Shown: in pieces, positions 15,775 to 24,771 of the stretch | How positions within the stretch are numbered: position 1 is the stretch's first letter | Layout: each line of letters begins with the position of its first letter | From: Streptomyces fagopyri | GTDB lineage: Bacteria; Actinomycetota; Actinomycetes; Streptomycetales; Streptomycetaceae | NCBI RefSeq assembly: GCF_009498275.1 | Contig: NZ_CP045643.1 | Coordinates: 1,488,001-1,552,000, forward strand | Length of the DNA: 64,000 nt | Direction: 5' to 3' | Notes under the pieces: model-generated | The model's input: only the letters and a program-made list of their open reading frames with translations | Told to the model about the DNA's origin: nothing | The model's database searches: none | Position numbers and translations under genes: made by a program

Positions 15775-17349
15775 GTGCCGACAGCTGACGAAATCTGGCA
15801 GGACGCCGACCTGCCCACCCGGCGGCTCGCCGGGCTGGCGCTGAATCCCGCTGCTCCGCTGGAGGTCCTGCTGCACCTGCTGGCCGAGGCCCCTCTCGCC
15901 GTACGGATGGTGTTGTGCCGGGACCGGGTCCTGCCGTCGGCGGTCGTCGACGCCGTGATCGCGCACCCCGACCATCGCACCCGCAGCTTCTTCGCCCGCA
16001 ACCCCCATGTCGATCCGGCCCAGCGGGCACAGCTCCTGGATGATCCGCACTGGTTCGTCCGCGCCCACCTCGCCGAGGGACCCGGGCCGGGGTACGACGG
16101 GCCGCCGTTGCCCGACGACGCCGTCGTGCACATGATCAACAGCTACGAGCAGGAACACCTCGGCGGTTCCCTCTACCGGCAGTTCTCGCCCGGGCTGCGC
16201 CGGTCAATGCCCACGCACCCGGATCCGAAGGTCCGCGCCTGGGGCGTCGGCATGTGGACGTGGCTGCCCGCCGAGACACGGGCCGCGCTGCTGACGGACC
16301 CCGACGACGAGGTCCGGTCGAGGGCTCAGCGGCATCTGCGCGACGAGGACCCGGTGTGGGTCGAGAGCGTCCTGCCCGACAGACCGTGTCACGGCCGCAC
16401 CGACATCCTGATGCACCGGGCACTCAGCAGGGCGGTCGTGGACGCGGTCCTCACCGCGCCGGCCGGCCCGCAGGACCGATCGATGATCGCCGGGAACCCA
16501 ACCCTGCCGCCCGACGTGGTGAGGCTCCTGGCCTCCGATCCGGACCCGGAGATCCGTGCGGAGATCGCCGGCCGCACCGACCTCGGCCCCGTCGAGCGCC
16601 GCACCCTCGCCGCCGATCCCGTGCCGGACGTGCGCAGGGCGATCGCTCGCCACCCGGACCTCAATCCTGCGGAGCGGCAAGCCCTTGCCACGGATCCCGA
16701 CCCAGGCGTGCGGCTGGCGGTTTCCGTGCACCCCGCGTGGAGCGAGGAGGAGCGGGCCGGAATCGACTACGCAGTCCCCTTGGACGGGCTCTTCCTGTTC
16801 CGTCCCGAGCCGTTGACGCCCCCGGACCCCAAGGTCGTCCGCCGGGACGCGCTGTCCGGTCATCCGATGCTGCGCAGAAACGCTGCGCGAGTGCACACCC
16901 TGCCGGCCGACCTGGTGGCCCGGCTGGCCGTCGACGACGACCTGGGCGTGCGCGTCCTGCTGGCCCAGAACCACCCGGACGCCCCGGCGGCCCTGCTCCT
17001 GCGCAGCTTCCTCGAGTACACCGGCCATCAGCGCGACCGCCTCCTCACCCGCCGGCGCTTCCCCATTGACGCACTGGCCGTCCACGCCGACGACGAGGAT
17101 CCCGCCGTCCGGGCGCTGGCCGCCCGCGACCCCAAGGTCCCCCAGGCCGTCGTGGAGCGGCTCACCCGGGACCCCGACCCCGCCGTCCGGGCCGCGTTCG
17201 CACGCCACCCGAACCTTCCGTCGTCCCGGCTGGCGGACCTCCTCGACGACGAGGAGCTGGTCCACCACGCGGCCGCCAACACGGCGTTGCCCGCACCGGC
17301 TATCCGCGCTCTGGTGAGCACCTGCGCCAGGTCAGCCGACGGCGAGTAG
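15775..17349 (+). CDS. leucine-rich-variant / HEAT-like repeat protein
   Basis: GTG 15775 is chosen for GGGAG and GAGG just upstream; a TTG at 15760 lacks a site. The 524-residue protein is built of repeats of about 24 residues. Examples are VRLLASDPDPEIRAEIAGRT, RRTLAADPVPDVRRAIARHP, ERQALATDPDPGVRLAVSVH and VERLTRDPDPAVRAAFARHP. This D-P-D-x-x-V-R-x-x-x-A-x-H/N-P pattern is that of leucine-rich repeat variant or HEAT-type alpha solenoids. They serve as scaffolds for protein binding. No signal peptide or enzyme domain is seen. Its 3' end overlaps by 18 bp the end of the convergent OPRT-like pseudogene. Confidence 0.85.
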   Translation: MPTADEIWQDADLPTRRLAGLALNPAAPLEVLLHLLAEAPLAVRMVLCRDRVLPSAVVDAVIAHPDHRTRSFFARNPHVDPAQRAQLLDDPHWFVRAHLAEGPGPGYDGPPLPDDAVVHMINSYEQEHLGGSLYRQFSPGLRRSMPTHPDPKVRAWGVGMWTWLPAETRAALLTDPDDEVRSRAQRHLRDEDPVWVESVLPDRPCHGRTDILMHRALSRAVVDAVLTAPAGPQDRSMIAGNPTLPPDVVRLLASDPDPEIRAEIAGRTDLGPVERRTLAADPVPDVRRAIARHPDLNPAERQALATDPDPGVRLAVSVHPAWSEEERAGIDYAVPLDGLFLFRPEPLTPPDPKVVRRDALSGHPMLRRNAARVHTLPADLVARLAVDDDLGVRVLLAQNHPDAPAALLLRSFLEYTGHQRDRLLTRRRFPIDALAVHADDEDPAVRALAARDPKVPQAVVERLTRDPDPAVRAAFARHPNLPSSRLADLLDDEELVHHAAANTALPAPAIRALVSTCARSADGE

Positions 17350-17745
17350 CCCTTCCAGCGCCGTCGCGGTCTCCGGGTGGCGGGCGAGCAGGGCCGCTCC
17401 GGCGGGCGACGGTCTCCCACGTCCCTTCGGACCAGGTGGTGGTCGGCGAGCAGAGCGGTGGCGCCCGCGTCCCGGTCCAGGACGCACGCGGCCGTGCCGA
17501 CCAGCGCGCCGCCGATGCGCAACAGGCGGGCGCTGCGCTGGAGGCTGGTGCCGCTGCGAGCGGTGTCGTCCAGTAGGACGGTCCGCCGGCCTCCCAGGTC
17601 GGCGCCCTCGATCTGCTGCCACGTGCCGTGGTTCTTGGGTGCCGGGCGCAGGAAGGCGGCGGGCAGACCGCTGTGCAGGGACACCCGAGTCTCCGGCTGT
17701 CGGCTGGCAGGCGGCTACCGCCTCTATACGTCCCAGCCCGTGAGT
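17332..17745 (-). pseudogene. orotate phosphoribosyltransferase-like, truncated and frameshifted
   Basis: The minus-strand frame reads ETRVSLHSGLPAAFLRPAPK, then IEGADLGGRRTVLLDDTARS and GTSLQRSARLLRIGGALVG. VLLDDTARSGTSL is the PRPP-binding loop of type I phosphoribosyltransferases. The first ~80 residues of such an enzyme are missing; the frame meets other sequence near 17745. Around 17405-17435 the frame shifts again, and AGAALLARHPETATALEGLL ends the original protein at 17332. In intact enzymes the reaction adds PRPP to orotate in pyrimidine synthesis. This copy is broken at two points. Confidence 0.65.
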
Positions 17746-17912
17746 TGGTGGCGGAAGCCGTCATTGAGTCGGTCGGTCAGGATGATTGAACGCGCGATGT
17801 CGTGGGCTGAACCATGGTGCTGTCGCGTCATGCGCAGCCGCGGTCCATGGGACAGCACGCCGCTGCTGCTCGCGGGGTGTCAGTCCTGGCCTCTAGCATC
17901 CGGTCCATAAGC

Positions 17913-18410
17913 ATGATCGGAGAGTACGTACGCCTGACGCCCGCCGAACTCGATCGCGCGGTCCGTGACCCGGACTGGGCCCTGGAATTCATCCACGAAC
18001 TGATCGAGGCCGGTGCTGACGAGACCGGTGGTGCGAGTCAGTCGCGCTGCCTCGACATCGACAAAGCATGGGACACCCTGGGCTTTCTGCTGCGACGGAT
18101 CGAGTTCCCCGTAGACATCGTGCATGGCGAAGAGGAGATTCCCGGAGCTGAGGACTGGGGCTACGGACCGCCCCGGTACCTTCCACCGGAGCGAGTCCAT
18201 GCTGCTGCAGCCGCTCTGGGCGAGGTGCCAACCGATGCCCTGGTCCGCGGTGTCACCGAGGAAGAGCCGGCCCAGGCCGACCTGTATCCCAACATCGCAG
18301 GCGAGGGTCTGCAATGGCTCAAGTACGTGACCCACCAGTACGAGGCTCTCATGCCGTTCTTCCAAGCGGCAGCCGCCGCAGGCGATGCCATAGTCATTTG
18401 GCTGGACTGA
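17913..18410 (+). CDS. YfbM-like DUF1877 protein
   Basis: The start MIGEYVRLTPAELDRAVRDP at ATG 17913 matches the family N-terminus, and upstream in-frame codons are not protein-like. The 165-residue protein shows the DUF1877 pattern: DPDWALEFIHELIEAG, CLDIDKAWDTLGFLLRRIEF, then PERVHAAAAALGEVPTDALV, and ends YEALMPFFQAAAAAGDAIVI-WLD. Members are small cytosolic proteins of unknown function, common in Streptomyces in several copies. It appears monocistronic. Confidence 0.85.
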   Translation: MIGEYVRLTPAELDRAVRDPDWALEFIHELIEAGADETGGASQSRCLDIDKAWDTLGFLLRRIEFPVDIVHGEEEIPGAEDWGYGPPRYLPPERVHAAAAALGEVPTDALVRGVTEEEPAQADLYPNIAGEGLQWLKYVTHQYEALMPFFQAAAAAGDAIVIWLD

Positions 18411-18414
18411 TCCG

Positions 18415-18590
18415 TCACTCGAGGTCGAGTACCAGGTCCGTCCCGGTGAGACAGCCGTCGAGCACGCCGGAGCGGTAGTGGAGTTGGCGTGCCCCGCCGG
18501 ACTGCGGTGGTCAATTCGTGCGTGTCGGTGAACGCACGGTTGGCTGTGGTGATGCGCCGCAGCACCGACCAGCGGACAGTGCCCTGGGCA
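18415..18590 (-). pseudogene. unidentified gene remnant, frameshifted
   Basis: On the minus strand GTVRWSVLRRITTANRAFTD then THELTTAVRR is protein-like. After a frame change near 18490 it continues ARQLHYRSGVLDGCLTGTDL and ends VLDLE at 18415. Joined, they make a sensible C-terminal segment of about 55 residues. No family is recognised and nothing credible continues upstream of about 18600. Confidence 0.4.
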
Positions 18591-19101
18591 GGCTCCTTGG
18601 GCGGTGATGTACCCGGACGGCGGATCCCGGCTATCGCATGGTCGACCGGGCGCCCCTACCCGGCGCGCGCACCACACAAGGACCCGGACCCGACACGACC
18701 CCCAGGGTGGCCAGGAAACCGCGGCCACGTGCGGACCGGCGCCGGCCGACGACCCGTCAGCGTCCACAGGCTCGCCGAACACCGCGACGCCCGTCGGCGC
18801 CGCACGAAGAGAAGAGTCCCAATCCGCAAATCCGCACCTCCTTACGGCAGTACGTCACACTCCACGCGAGCGAAGGACACACGTCGAAGCCGTGCAGGCT
18901 GATGCCCATGAACCAGCCGGCTCCGCACCGGCGGAGGTATCCCGTCGGCGTCCAGGTCGGCTTTGCAGCCGGGGACTTGAAATGCCCCCCCTCCTGCGCA
19001 TGCTCGTGAGCAGAGCCGGACGTCGACTCCGCACGAGCGGAAGTGGCCCGACGGACAGGCGGCCGTGCTCACCCTTCCGACGCGCCCGCCACCAGCCAAC
19101 C
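18591..19101. other. no gene seen
   Basis: About 510 bp past the 3' end of the large phosphatase gene. Plus-strand frames are open but Arg/Pro-rich with no start signal or family. No hairpin as strong as those elsewhere was noticed. Confidence 0.4.
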
Positions 19102-21558
19102 TCACCCAACTCTGCCTTGAAACGGACGATCACTCGCGAACCGCCCACTGAGACCAGCAGGCATGGCTTGTTCGGCCCACACGACCTTTCCCTCCAGCGT
19201 CAGGCGGTAGCCCCACCTACGAGACAACTGGGCGACCAGGGCGAGGCCGCGTCCGTTCTCATCGGTGGTGCGGGCTCGGCGTAGGTGCGGGGAAAATGCG
19301 TCGTTGTCGAATACTTCACAGGTCAGGAGTTCATGTCGGATCAGTCGCAGACCGATGGCGCCGGTGCTGTGGCGTACAGCATTCGTGACCAATTCACTGA
19401 CGATCAGCCTTGTCGGGTCCTGAAGTCGTTCCAGTCCCCATTGGTTCAGTTGACGGGCCACCAAGTCGCGGGCGCCGCGGGCGGCAGCCTGGTCATTGGT
19501 CAGTGTCCAGGAGGCGACGTATGTGGGCTTGAGTGACCGAGTGCGAACAAGGAGCAGGGTGGCGTCGTCTGATGGTAGGTGGCCAGGGCATGAGTCGGTC
19601 GCGAGGCGGCAGAGCTCTTCTAGGGATCGTCGAGGTTGCGCCAGGACGGCGCCGAGCCGACGCATGCCTTCCTCGATGTCTTGGTCTCGTGTCTCGACCA
19701 GGCCGTCGGTGTAGAGGGCGAGCAGACTTCCATCGGCCAGTTCCATGTCGATGGACTCGAAGGGATCTCCCAATCCGACACCCAGCGGGGCTCCGGGAGG
19801 AAGGTCGGGAAAGGTAACTCGCCCGTGCGGGTCGACGGTCGCAGGCGGAGGGTGTCCTGCTGCTGCCATCGTGCACCGGCGGGTGACGGGGTCGTAGACG
19901 GTGTACAGGCAGGTAGCGCCTTCGATGGGGGTCTGGTCCGCTGTGTCGGTGTCTTCGTTGGCCAGTCGCTGGACGGTGTCGTCGAGGTGAGCGAGCAACT
20001 CGGCGGGGGGCAGTTCCATGTCGGCGAGGGTGCGTACGGCGGTGCGTAGTCGGCCCATGCTTGCCGCGGCGTTGATTCCGTGTCCGACCACGTCGCCGAC
20101 GACCAGGGCGACGCGGGCACCGGACAGCGGGATCACGTCAAACCAGTCGCCTCCCACTCCGTGTTCCATGTCGGCAGGCAGGTAGCGTGAGGCGGTTTCG
20201 ACTGCCAAGCCGCCCCACAGTGCGCGGGGAAGAAGCTTTCGCTGCAGTGCGAGGGCCGCGGTGTGCTGGCGGGCGTACTGGCGGGCGTTGTCCAGCGAGA
20301 GCGCCGCGCGGCTGACGAGTTCCTCGGCCAGAAGCAAGTCACTCTCTTGAAAAGGAACCGGGTCCTTCGTGCGGACGAACAGCGCCATGCCCAGCAGGGT
20401 GTCTCGCGCGCAGATGGGAACGGCCATCAAAGAATGCATGCCGTATTGGTGGATCTTCTGCGCCCGGGCCGGCTCGTCGTCGATCCATCCACCCGGCGCG
20501 GGATCAAGGTGAGGCTCGAGGTGGGCTTTTCCCGTGCGCAGAAGATGGGCAAACGGCGAGGCGCCTGTCAGGGGGACCGCGTCCCCCCTCAACCAGGGGG
20601 ATTCGGGGACCCCCCGGCGGACCGAGGCTATGCCGGCACGTCGCAATTGAGGCAGGGGCCCACCCCTCCAGCCGACCCGGACCGGCGGACCCTCGCCGAA
20701 CGGAACAGATTGCTCCAGGTCCACGGCAACGTAGTCCGCAAGCAGGGGCACGGCGAGGTCGGCCAGTTCCTGGCTGGTCTGCATGACATCCAGGGTGCTG
20801 CCCAGTCGGGTGCTGGCCTCGCTCAAGATGGCGAGGCGCTCGCGCGCCTGCCGGCTCTCCGAAACGTCAACGCTGATCGTGCACAGTCCCGATGGCTGGC
20901 CGTCAGCGTTTTTGAGGCAGAAGAACGAGACTGCGAGCACTCGCTCGCGGCGGGGGCTCGCGGGCAGCCATGCCCGGTACTCGTGGACTCTGGTGGTGTC
21001 GCTCTGCAGCACCTCCTGCATCAGGGCCTCGACCACTTCGGCTTCAAATCCGGGCTGCGCGTCGATGGGACCGCGCCCGAGTCGTCGCTCGCGGGAGATG
21101 CCGTCGAGGTGCTCCATTGTGTCGTTCACCCACCTGCAACGAAGGTCCCGGTCTCGTACTACGATTCCGATGGACGCTCGGGCGAGGAGTGAGTCTCGTA
21201 TTGGTCCGCTCCGGACGTCTTTGGTGAGTCTGCCAATGTCGGTGAGGGACACGAGCCATCGGACTGATCCATCGTCCCCTCGCAGCATCGAAATCCGGCG
21301 GCTGATGTTGAGAATCCGGCCGTCTCGGTTACGCACCTCTGCCGTGTCCGTGCATCCTTCCCGGTCACGGCAACGCTCGACGTAGGCCGTCATGTTGGGT
21401 GCCTCTTGGGAAGGTTGTACAACAAGTGCAGCGGAGCGGCCGACGATGTCCTGTGGGGAGTATCCGACGAGGTTTTCGGCGGCCTGAGTCCATCCGACGA
21501 CGGTTCCGTTTTCGTCCAGCATCGCGGCTGCGGAATCTGTTATCTCACATGTGTCCAT
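19102..21558 (-). CDS. PAS-PAS-GAF-SpoIIE phosphatase with C-terminal ATPase domain
   Basis: ATG 21558 (MDTCEITDSAAAMLDENGTV) is chosen because GGAG lies 7 nt upstream. The open frame starts earlier, at GTG 21690, without a site. The 818-residue protein has PAS 1 (about 5-110, NLVGYSPQDIVGRSA), PAS 2 (about 128-240), GAF (about 250-430) and a SpoIIE-type PP2C domain (about 445-650) with metal ligands in GVGGDWFDVIPL, VGDVVGHG and SDDATLLLVR. It ends in an RsbW-like HATPase (about 685-790; IVSELVTNAVRHSTGAIGLR, NGRGLALVAQLSRRWG). Such fusions regulate anti-sigma/anti-anti-sigma switches from sensory input. No sigma partner is adjacent. Confidence 0.92.
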   Translation of the reverse strand: MDTCEITDSAAAMLDENGTVVGWTQAAENLVGYSPQDIVGRSAALVVQPSQEAPNMTAYVERCRDREGCTDTAEVRNRDGRILNISRRISMLRGDDGSVRWLVSLTDIGRLTKDVRSGPIRDSLLARASIGIVVRDRDLRCRWVNDTMEHLDGISRERRLGRGPIDAQPGFEAEVVEALMQEVLQSDTTRVHEYRAWLPASPRRERVLAVSFFCLKNADGQPSGLCTISVDVSESRQARERLAILSEASTRLGSTLDVMQTSQELADLAVPLLADYVAVDLEQSVPFGEGPPVRVGWRGGPLPQLRRAGIASVRRGVPESPWLRGDAVPLTGASPFAHLLRTGKAHLEPHLDPAPGGWIDDEPARAQKIHQYGMHSLMAVPICARDTLLGMALFVRTKDPVPFQESDLLLAEELVSRAALSLDNARQYARQHTAALALQRKLLPRALWGGLAVETASRYLPADMEHGVGGDWFDVIPLSGARVALVVGDVVGHGINAAASMGRLRTAVRTLADMELPPAELLAHLDDTVQRLANEDTDTADQTPIEGATCLYTVYDPVTRRCTMAAAGHPPPATVDPHGRVTFPDLPPGAPLGVGLGDPFESIDMELADGSLLALYTDGLVETRDQDIEEGMRRLGAVLAQPRRSLEELCRLATDSCPGHLPSDDATLLLVRTRSLKPTYVASWTLTNDQAAARGARDLVARQLNQWGLERLQDPTRLIVSELVTNAVRHSTGAIGLRLIRHELLTCEVFDNDAFSPHLRRARTTDENGRGLALVAQLSRRWGYRLTLEGKVVWAEQAMPAGLSGRFASDRPFQGRVG

Positions 21559-22281
21559 ATACTCACTCCATGCTGTGTTTCTGTGCTGGCTGTGGAGGTA
21601 GGCAGAAGTGGGCGCCCCTGCGGTCGGGGTGCTGCTGGGTGGAGTTAGCTTTCGCCGTCTGCCGGGATCACGGAAATGCGATTGATACACATCTTCTGAC
21701 CTGATAGGGCCTCAATTTGTGACAGTGCGCCGCGCCTGAGGGCGTTGTGCAGGAGATCTCAGGTCACTGGCCTCGTTCACGCGGCTTCGTTCAACGGTAA
21801 AGAGCAGGGTGTATCCGTCGCACGTGCTGCTGCAGCCCTCGCAACTGGTTCTATGGACAACCATTGTTGCGAGGCGTGGTGCGCAGTATGCGCAGTCACG
21901 CGAGGTACGTGATCCGCGCGAACATGGAATTTTGAGTTCCGTTCCGGTGACGAAGAGCTCCGGGGCGAGCTTCCTCAAGACATGGGCGCCAGGAACTTCG
22001 CCCTTGTCATAGGCGTGACGGCTTCCGCGGGCTAGCGGCGGCCTCCAGCGACCTTCCTGACCAGGTGTGGTCTCGCCGGCCGTGGGCGAGGACTTCCCGG
22101 ACGGCAGCACGAAGGCAGGCCAACGACCGGCGCTGACGGCATCAACGGACGAGGCCGAGAATATCTGTCGCCCATTACGCAAGTCGTTTGATTCTCGGGG
22201 CACCCGCCGACCATCCTTCGCCAGTCGGCACTCCCAGATCTGCCCCGCCGGACCTGAGGAACAGCGCCGCCCGCTCGCCCC
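21559..22281. other. intergenic, one doubtful minus-strand frame
   Basis: A minus-strand frame from about 22020 to 21712 contains VPGAHVLRKLAPELFVTGTE, then a Cys-rich segment (CSRGSRTSRDCAYC, TSCEGCSSTC). The start and ribosome-binding site are unclear, and codon use is weak after the first third. It may be a small metal-binding protein or a remnant. The rest holds the promoter of the phosphatase gene; nothing else is seen. Confidence 0.3.
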
Positions 22282-22944
22282 TCAACCGACGTACGTCACC
22301 GTCTCCGCGAGCGGTGCACGGCCCGTACGCGGGGAGTGTGTCGTGACGTCCTCGTAGCCGACCGACATCCCACAGAAGAGGACGAGTTCGTCTGGGGGCG
22401 AGAGAACGGAAGCAACAGTCCTACGGCATTTCGCCCATGCCATCTGGGCACAGCTGTGCAGTCCTTCAGCGCGGAGCAGCAGCATGACGGTCTGCAGATA
22501 CATACCGAGGTCGGACCACTGGGGCCGGCCCATGTCTCGGTCGATGTAGCAGAACAGGGCGACGGGCGCGCCGAAGCACTGCCAGTTGGCGGACGCAGCT
22601 CTCTGTCGTGCTTCGAGGTCCTCGCGGGGGATGCCCAGTGCGCCGTAGCGCTGCTCGCCGAAAGCGGATCGGCGCTCGCGGTAGGGGGACCCCAGCGTCG
22701 GCGGGTATTGCTCGTACTCCGGTTCGTCCCAGGGTTCGCCCGAGGCCACACGTTCGCCGGCGCGCTTCTTGAGGTCGGCCAGCGGCCTGCCGGTCAGTAC
22801 GTAGAGGTGCCAGGGTTGGAGATTCGATCCGGACGGCGCCCAAGCCGCGGCCAGCAGCACGCGTTCCAGCATTTCTCTGGGCACGTGCCGGTCGGTGAAT
22901 GCGCGCGTTGCCTTGCGGCTCGTGACTGCCTCGTAGACGTCCAA
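22282..22944 (-). CDS. nitroreductase family protein
   Basis: The 220-residue protein starts MDVYEAVTSRKATRAFTDRH. It shows the FMN-binding pattern of the family: SRKATRAF near residues 9-16, AAAWAPSGSNLQPWHLYVLT (about 32-51), SDLGMYLQTVMLLLRAEGLH (about 144-163) and FCGMSVGYED near the end. These enzymes reduce nitroaromatics, quinones or related electrophiles with NAD(P)H. It reads away from the TetR gene 560 bp to the right, and no operon partner is visible. Confidence 0.9.
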   Translation of the reverse strand: MDVYEAVTSRKATRAFTDRHVPREMLERVLLAAAWAPSGSNLQPWHLYVLTGRPLADLKKRAGERVASGEPWDEPEYEQYPPTLGSPYRERRSAFGEQRYGALGIPREDLEARQRAASANWQCFGAPVALFCYIDRDMGRPQWSDLGMYLQTVMLLLRAEGLHSCAQMAWAKCRRTVASVLSPPDELVLFCGMSVGYEDVTTHSPRTGRAPLAETVTYVG

Positions 22945-23505
22945 GGCTTTCCGCCTCCAACTGCTCTCATTTCATCGACCGTGAAGGACCGTGAAATGCC
23001 GTAGACCACCGCTTCTTTCCGCGCGACGGTGCCGCCAACACCGGGCGCCACGAGAAGCAGAATGCCTGAGAGGTTCTGCCGAATGTGCCGACCCCGCACG
23101 CGCTCGACACGTCGCGCTCGTCGGCACGCAGGTCATGCAGTAGGCCTGACTCCCGGTGGCATCGTTCGGCTTCGGTGCCAAGCTCGAATTGTGTGTCGTC
23201 CATTTGGCCTGGGTTGCGAGGTCATTGGTTGTGATCGGATTCGGCAGTGCCGTTGCCCGGCCTCATGGGGATTGTTTCCATGACGGCTCACGAGCTGGCT
23301 CCTCTCGGAGACGGAAAATCGGGCGCGCGGCGCAGAGTCTCAGGGTTTACCTCGCGGCCTCGCGCGACGCGGAACACCATGCGTGGTCACCTCAGGGTGC
23401 CGGATGTCAGCGTTGTGTGTGCTGCGAACCATGGGAACCGGCTGGAGCACCTTCCGCACGCTAAGATAACATGAGGGTTCGTTTTTTTATACCAAGGATG
23501 GATCT
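22945..23505. other. intergenic region between nitroreductase and TetR genes
   Basis: Holds the divergent promoters. Immediately before the TetR start the DNA turns AT-rich (GTTCGTTTTTTTAT at 23477-23490), including a half-site like those found before the patatin and membrane-protein genes. No credible gene is seen in the rest. Confidence 0.45.
23477..23488. promoter_or_regulatory. possible TetR half-operator
   Basis: GGTTCGTTTTTTT reads on the other strand as AAAAAAACGAACC, matching the AAAACGAA half of the palindromes at 24681 and 28519. The other half is not conserved. It lies about 20 bp before the TetR start, where autoregulation would act. Confidence 0.35.
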
Positions 23506-24108
23506 ATGCCCAAGGTCTCGCAGGAGTACATGGACGCCCGGCGTGCGCAGATCCTGGACGCGGCCCGGCGCTGCTTCCTGCACGACGGATTCCATTCGAC
23601 ATCCATGCAGGATCTTTTCGCAGAGTCGGGCCTCTCGGCCGGCGCGGTCTACCGGCACTTCGCCAGCAAGAACGAGATGATCACGGCGATCGTCGAGGAG
23701 AACATGCGCGACGTCCTCGCAATGGTCAGCAGCGTGGCCAGGAATCGTCCCGGCAGTTCGATCGGGGACCTCATCGCCGCCGTCCTCGACATCGTGAAGA
23801 CGAAGACCGAAGAGCAGAACATCGCCGGCCTGTCCGTGCTGGCATGGTCCGAATCGCTACGGAACCCCTCTCTGGCTGCGCAGTTCGATGACTTGATGAC
23901 GCAGATGCGCTCCGCCCTGACCGATGTCGTGCGGGAGCACCAGCAAAGCGGCAGTCTCACGGCCACAGCGCCGCCGGAAGCCGTAGCCGCCACCCTGATG
24001 TGCATGCTGCCTGGCTACATCCTTCAGCTGGCCATGGGCGACTCCAATGCCTTGGAAGGTGTTCCGGACGCCTTGCGCGCCCTCTGGCCGGATCCGGCGA
24101 CAGCCTGA
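23506..24108 (+). CDS. TetR/AcrR family transcriptional regulator
   Basis: The start ATG 23506 has AAGGA at 23494-23498. The 200-residue protein has the TetR helix-turn-helix in residues about 10-60: ARRAQILDAARRCFLHDGFH, MQDLFAESGLSAGAVYRHFA, SKNEMITAIVEE. The rest is an all-helical ligand-binding domain. TetR proteins repress nearby genes until a small ligand binds. Likely targets are the patatin/PAP2/YbhN operon and the membrane-protein gene, since both carry the same palindromic box at their -35 regions. The ligand cannot be inferred. Confidence 0.92.
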   Translation: MPKVSQEYMDARRAQILDAARRCFLHDGFHSTSMQDLFAESGLSAGAVYRHFASKNEMITAIVEENMRDVLAMVSSVARNRPGSSIGDLIAAVLDIVKTKTEEQNIAGLSVLAWSESLRNPSLAAQFDDLMTQMRSALTDVVREHQQSGSLTATAPPEAVAATLMCMLPGYILQLAMGDSNALEGVPDALRALWPDPATA

Positions 24109-24680
24109 ACCGGCGGCGCTCGGCACGCCCGCCCCGTGAAGCTTCCCGACCGGAGCGTTTCAGGTCGACCGTGTCGATGAGTGCAGTGCCCGCGTCGAGC
24201 AGTCAGTCCGCGTGAAGCCACTCGCGATAGGCGCGGGCGAGGTAGCCGTCCACGACTGCTCTTTCCACGCCCTGCCGGCCACGCCTCGCCTGGCCCCTCC
24301 ATCTGTCGGGGAGACCGTGGGTCATCCTTCGGCGGGATGCCTTTCCGCTCGACGACAGCATCATGCATCGCCCCCGCTCGACGCGACGGACAGTCGGTAC
24401 ACAGTCAGCCACGCCAGTCGCGGGCGTCCCGCGCCTTCGGCGACCGCGTAATGCCGACGGCCGAGGCGAGGAAGCATCGAGCAGCCTGGCCGCCGTCCCG
24501 ACTTCAGCCTTCCGCGCACAGAACGAACTGGCCGCTGCCTGTCCGGCCCCGCCCCATCACCGTCGAACCTGCCGGCGCTCTGCACCCGCTTGCCGCATGA
24601 CCGCCAGGCACAGGCCGCCACCGACGCGCTCCAAGGCGATCAGGTGTGCCCACAGGCATGACGCGGCCCGCCACTATAGG
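24109..24680. other. no gene seen
   Basis: About 570 bp between the TetR gene and the patatin operon promoter. A minus-strand tail reading VERAVVDGYLARAYREWLHA near 24203 looks like the end of a lost gene but has no continuation. No terminator for tetR is obvious. Confidence 0.4.
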
Positions 24681-24726
24681 AAAACGAATGTTCGTCTTGA
24701 CGTATGCCTTACTCATGCTTCAGGAT
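24681..24726 (+). promoter_or_regulatory. promoter with TetR-type operator, patatin operon
   Basis: ACGAATGTTCGT at 24684-24695 is a 5-bp inverted repeat (ACGAA/TTCGT) within AAAACGAATGTTCGTC. A -35 box TTGACG starts right after it at 24697. An 18-nt spacer leads to CAGGAT at 24721 as a -10 candidate. The layout would let a repressor block RNA polymerase. The same box-plus-TTGAC layout recurs at 28519-28540. Confidence 0.65.
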
Positions 24727-24771
24727 GAAACCGCGAAAAAGAACGATTGTTCCCGGAAGGAAGGGGGCGAC

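Noticed and set aside
24203..24412. Minus-strand frame ending DGYLARAYREWLHAD
   Set aside because: Only the last ~25 residues look protein-like; no start and no family.
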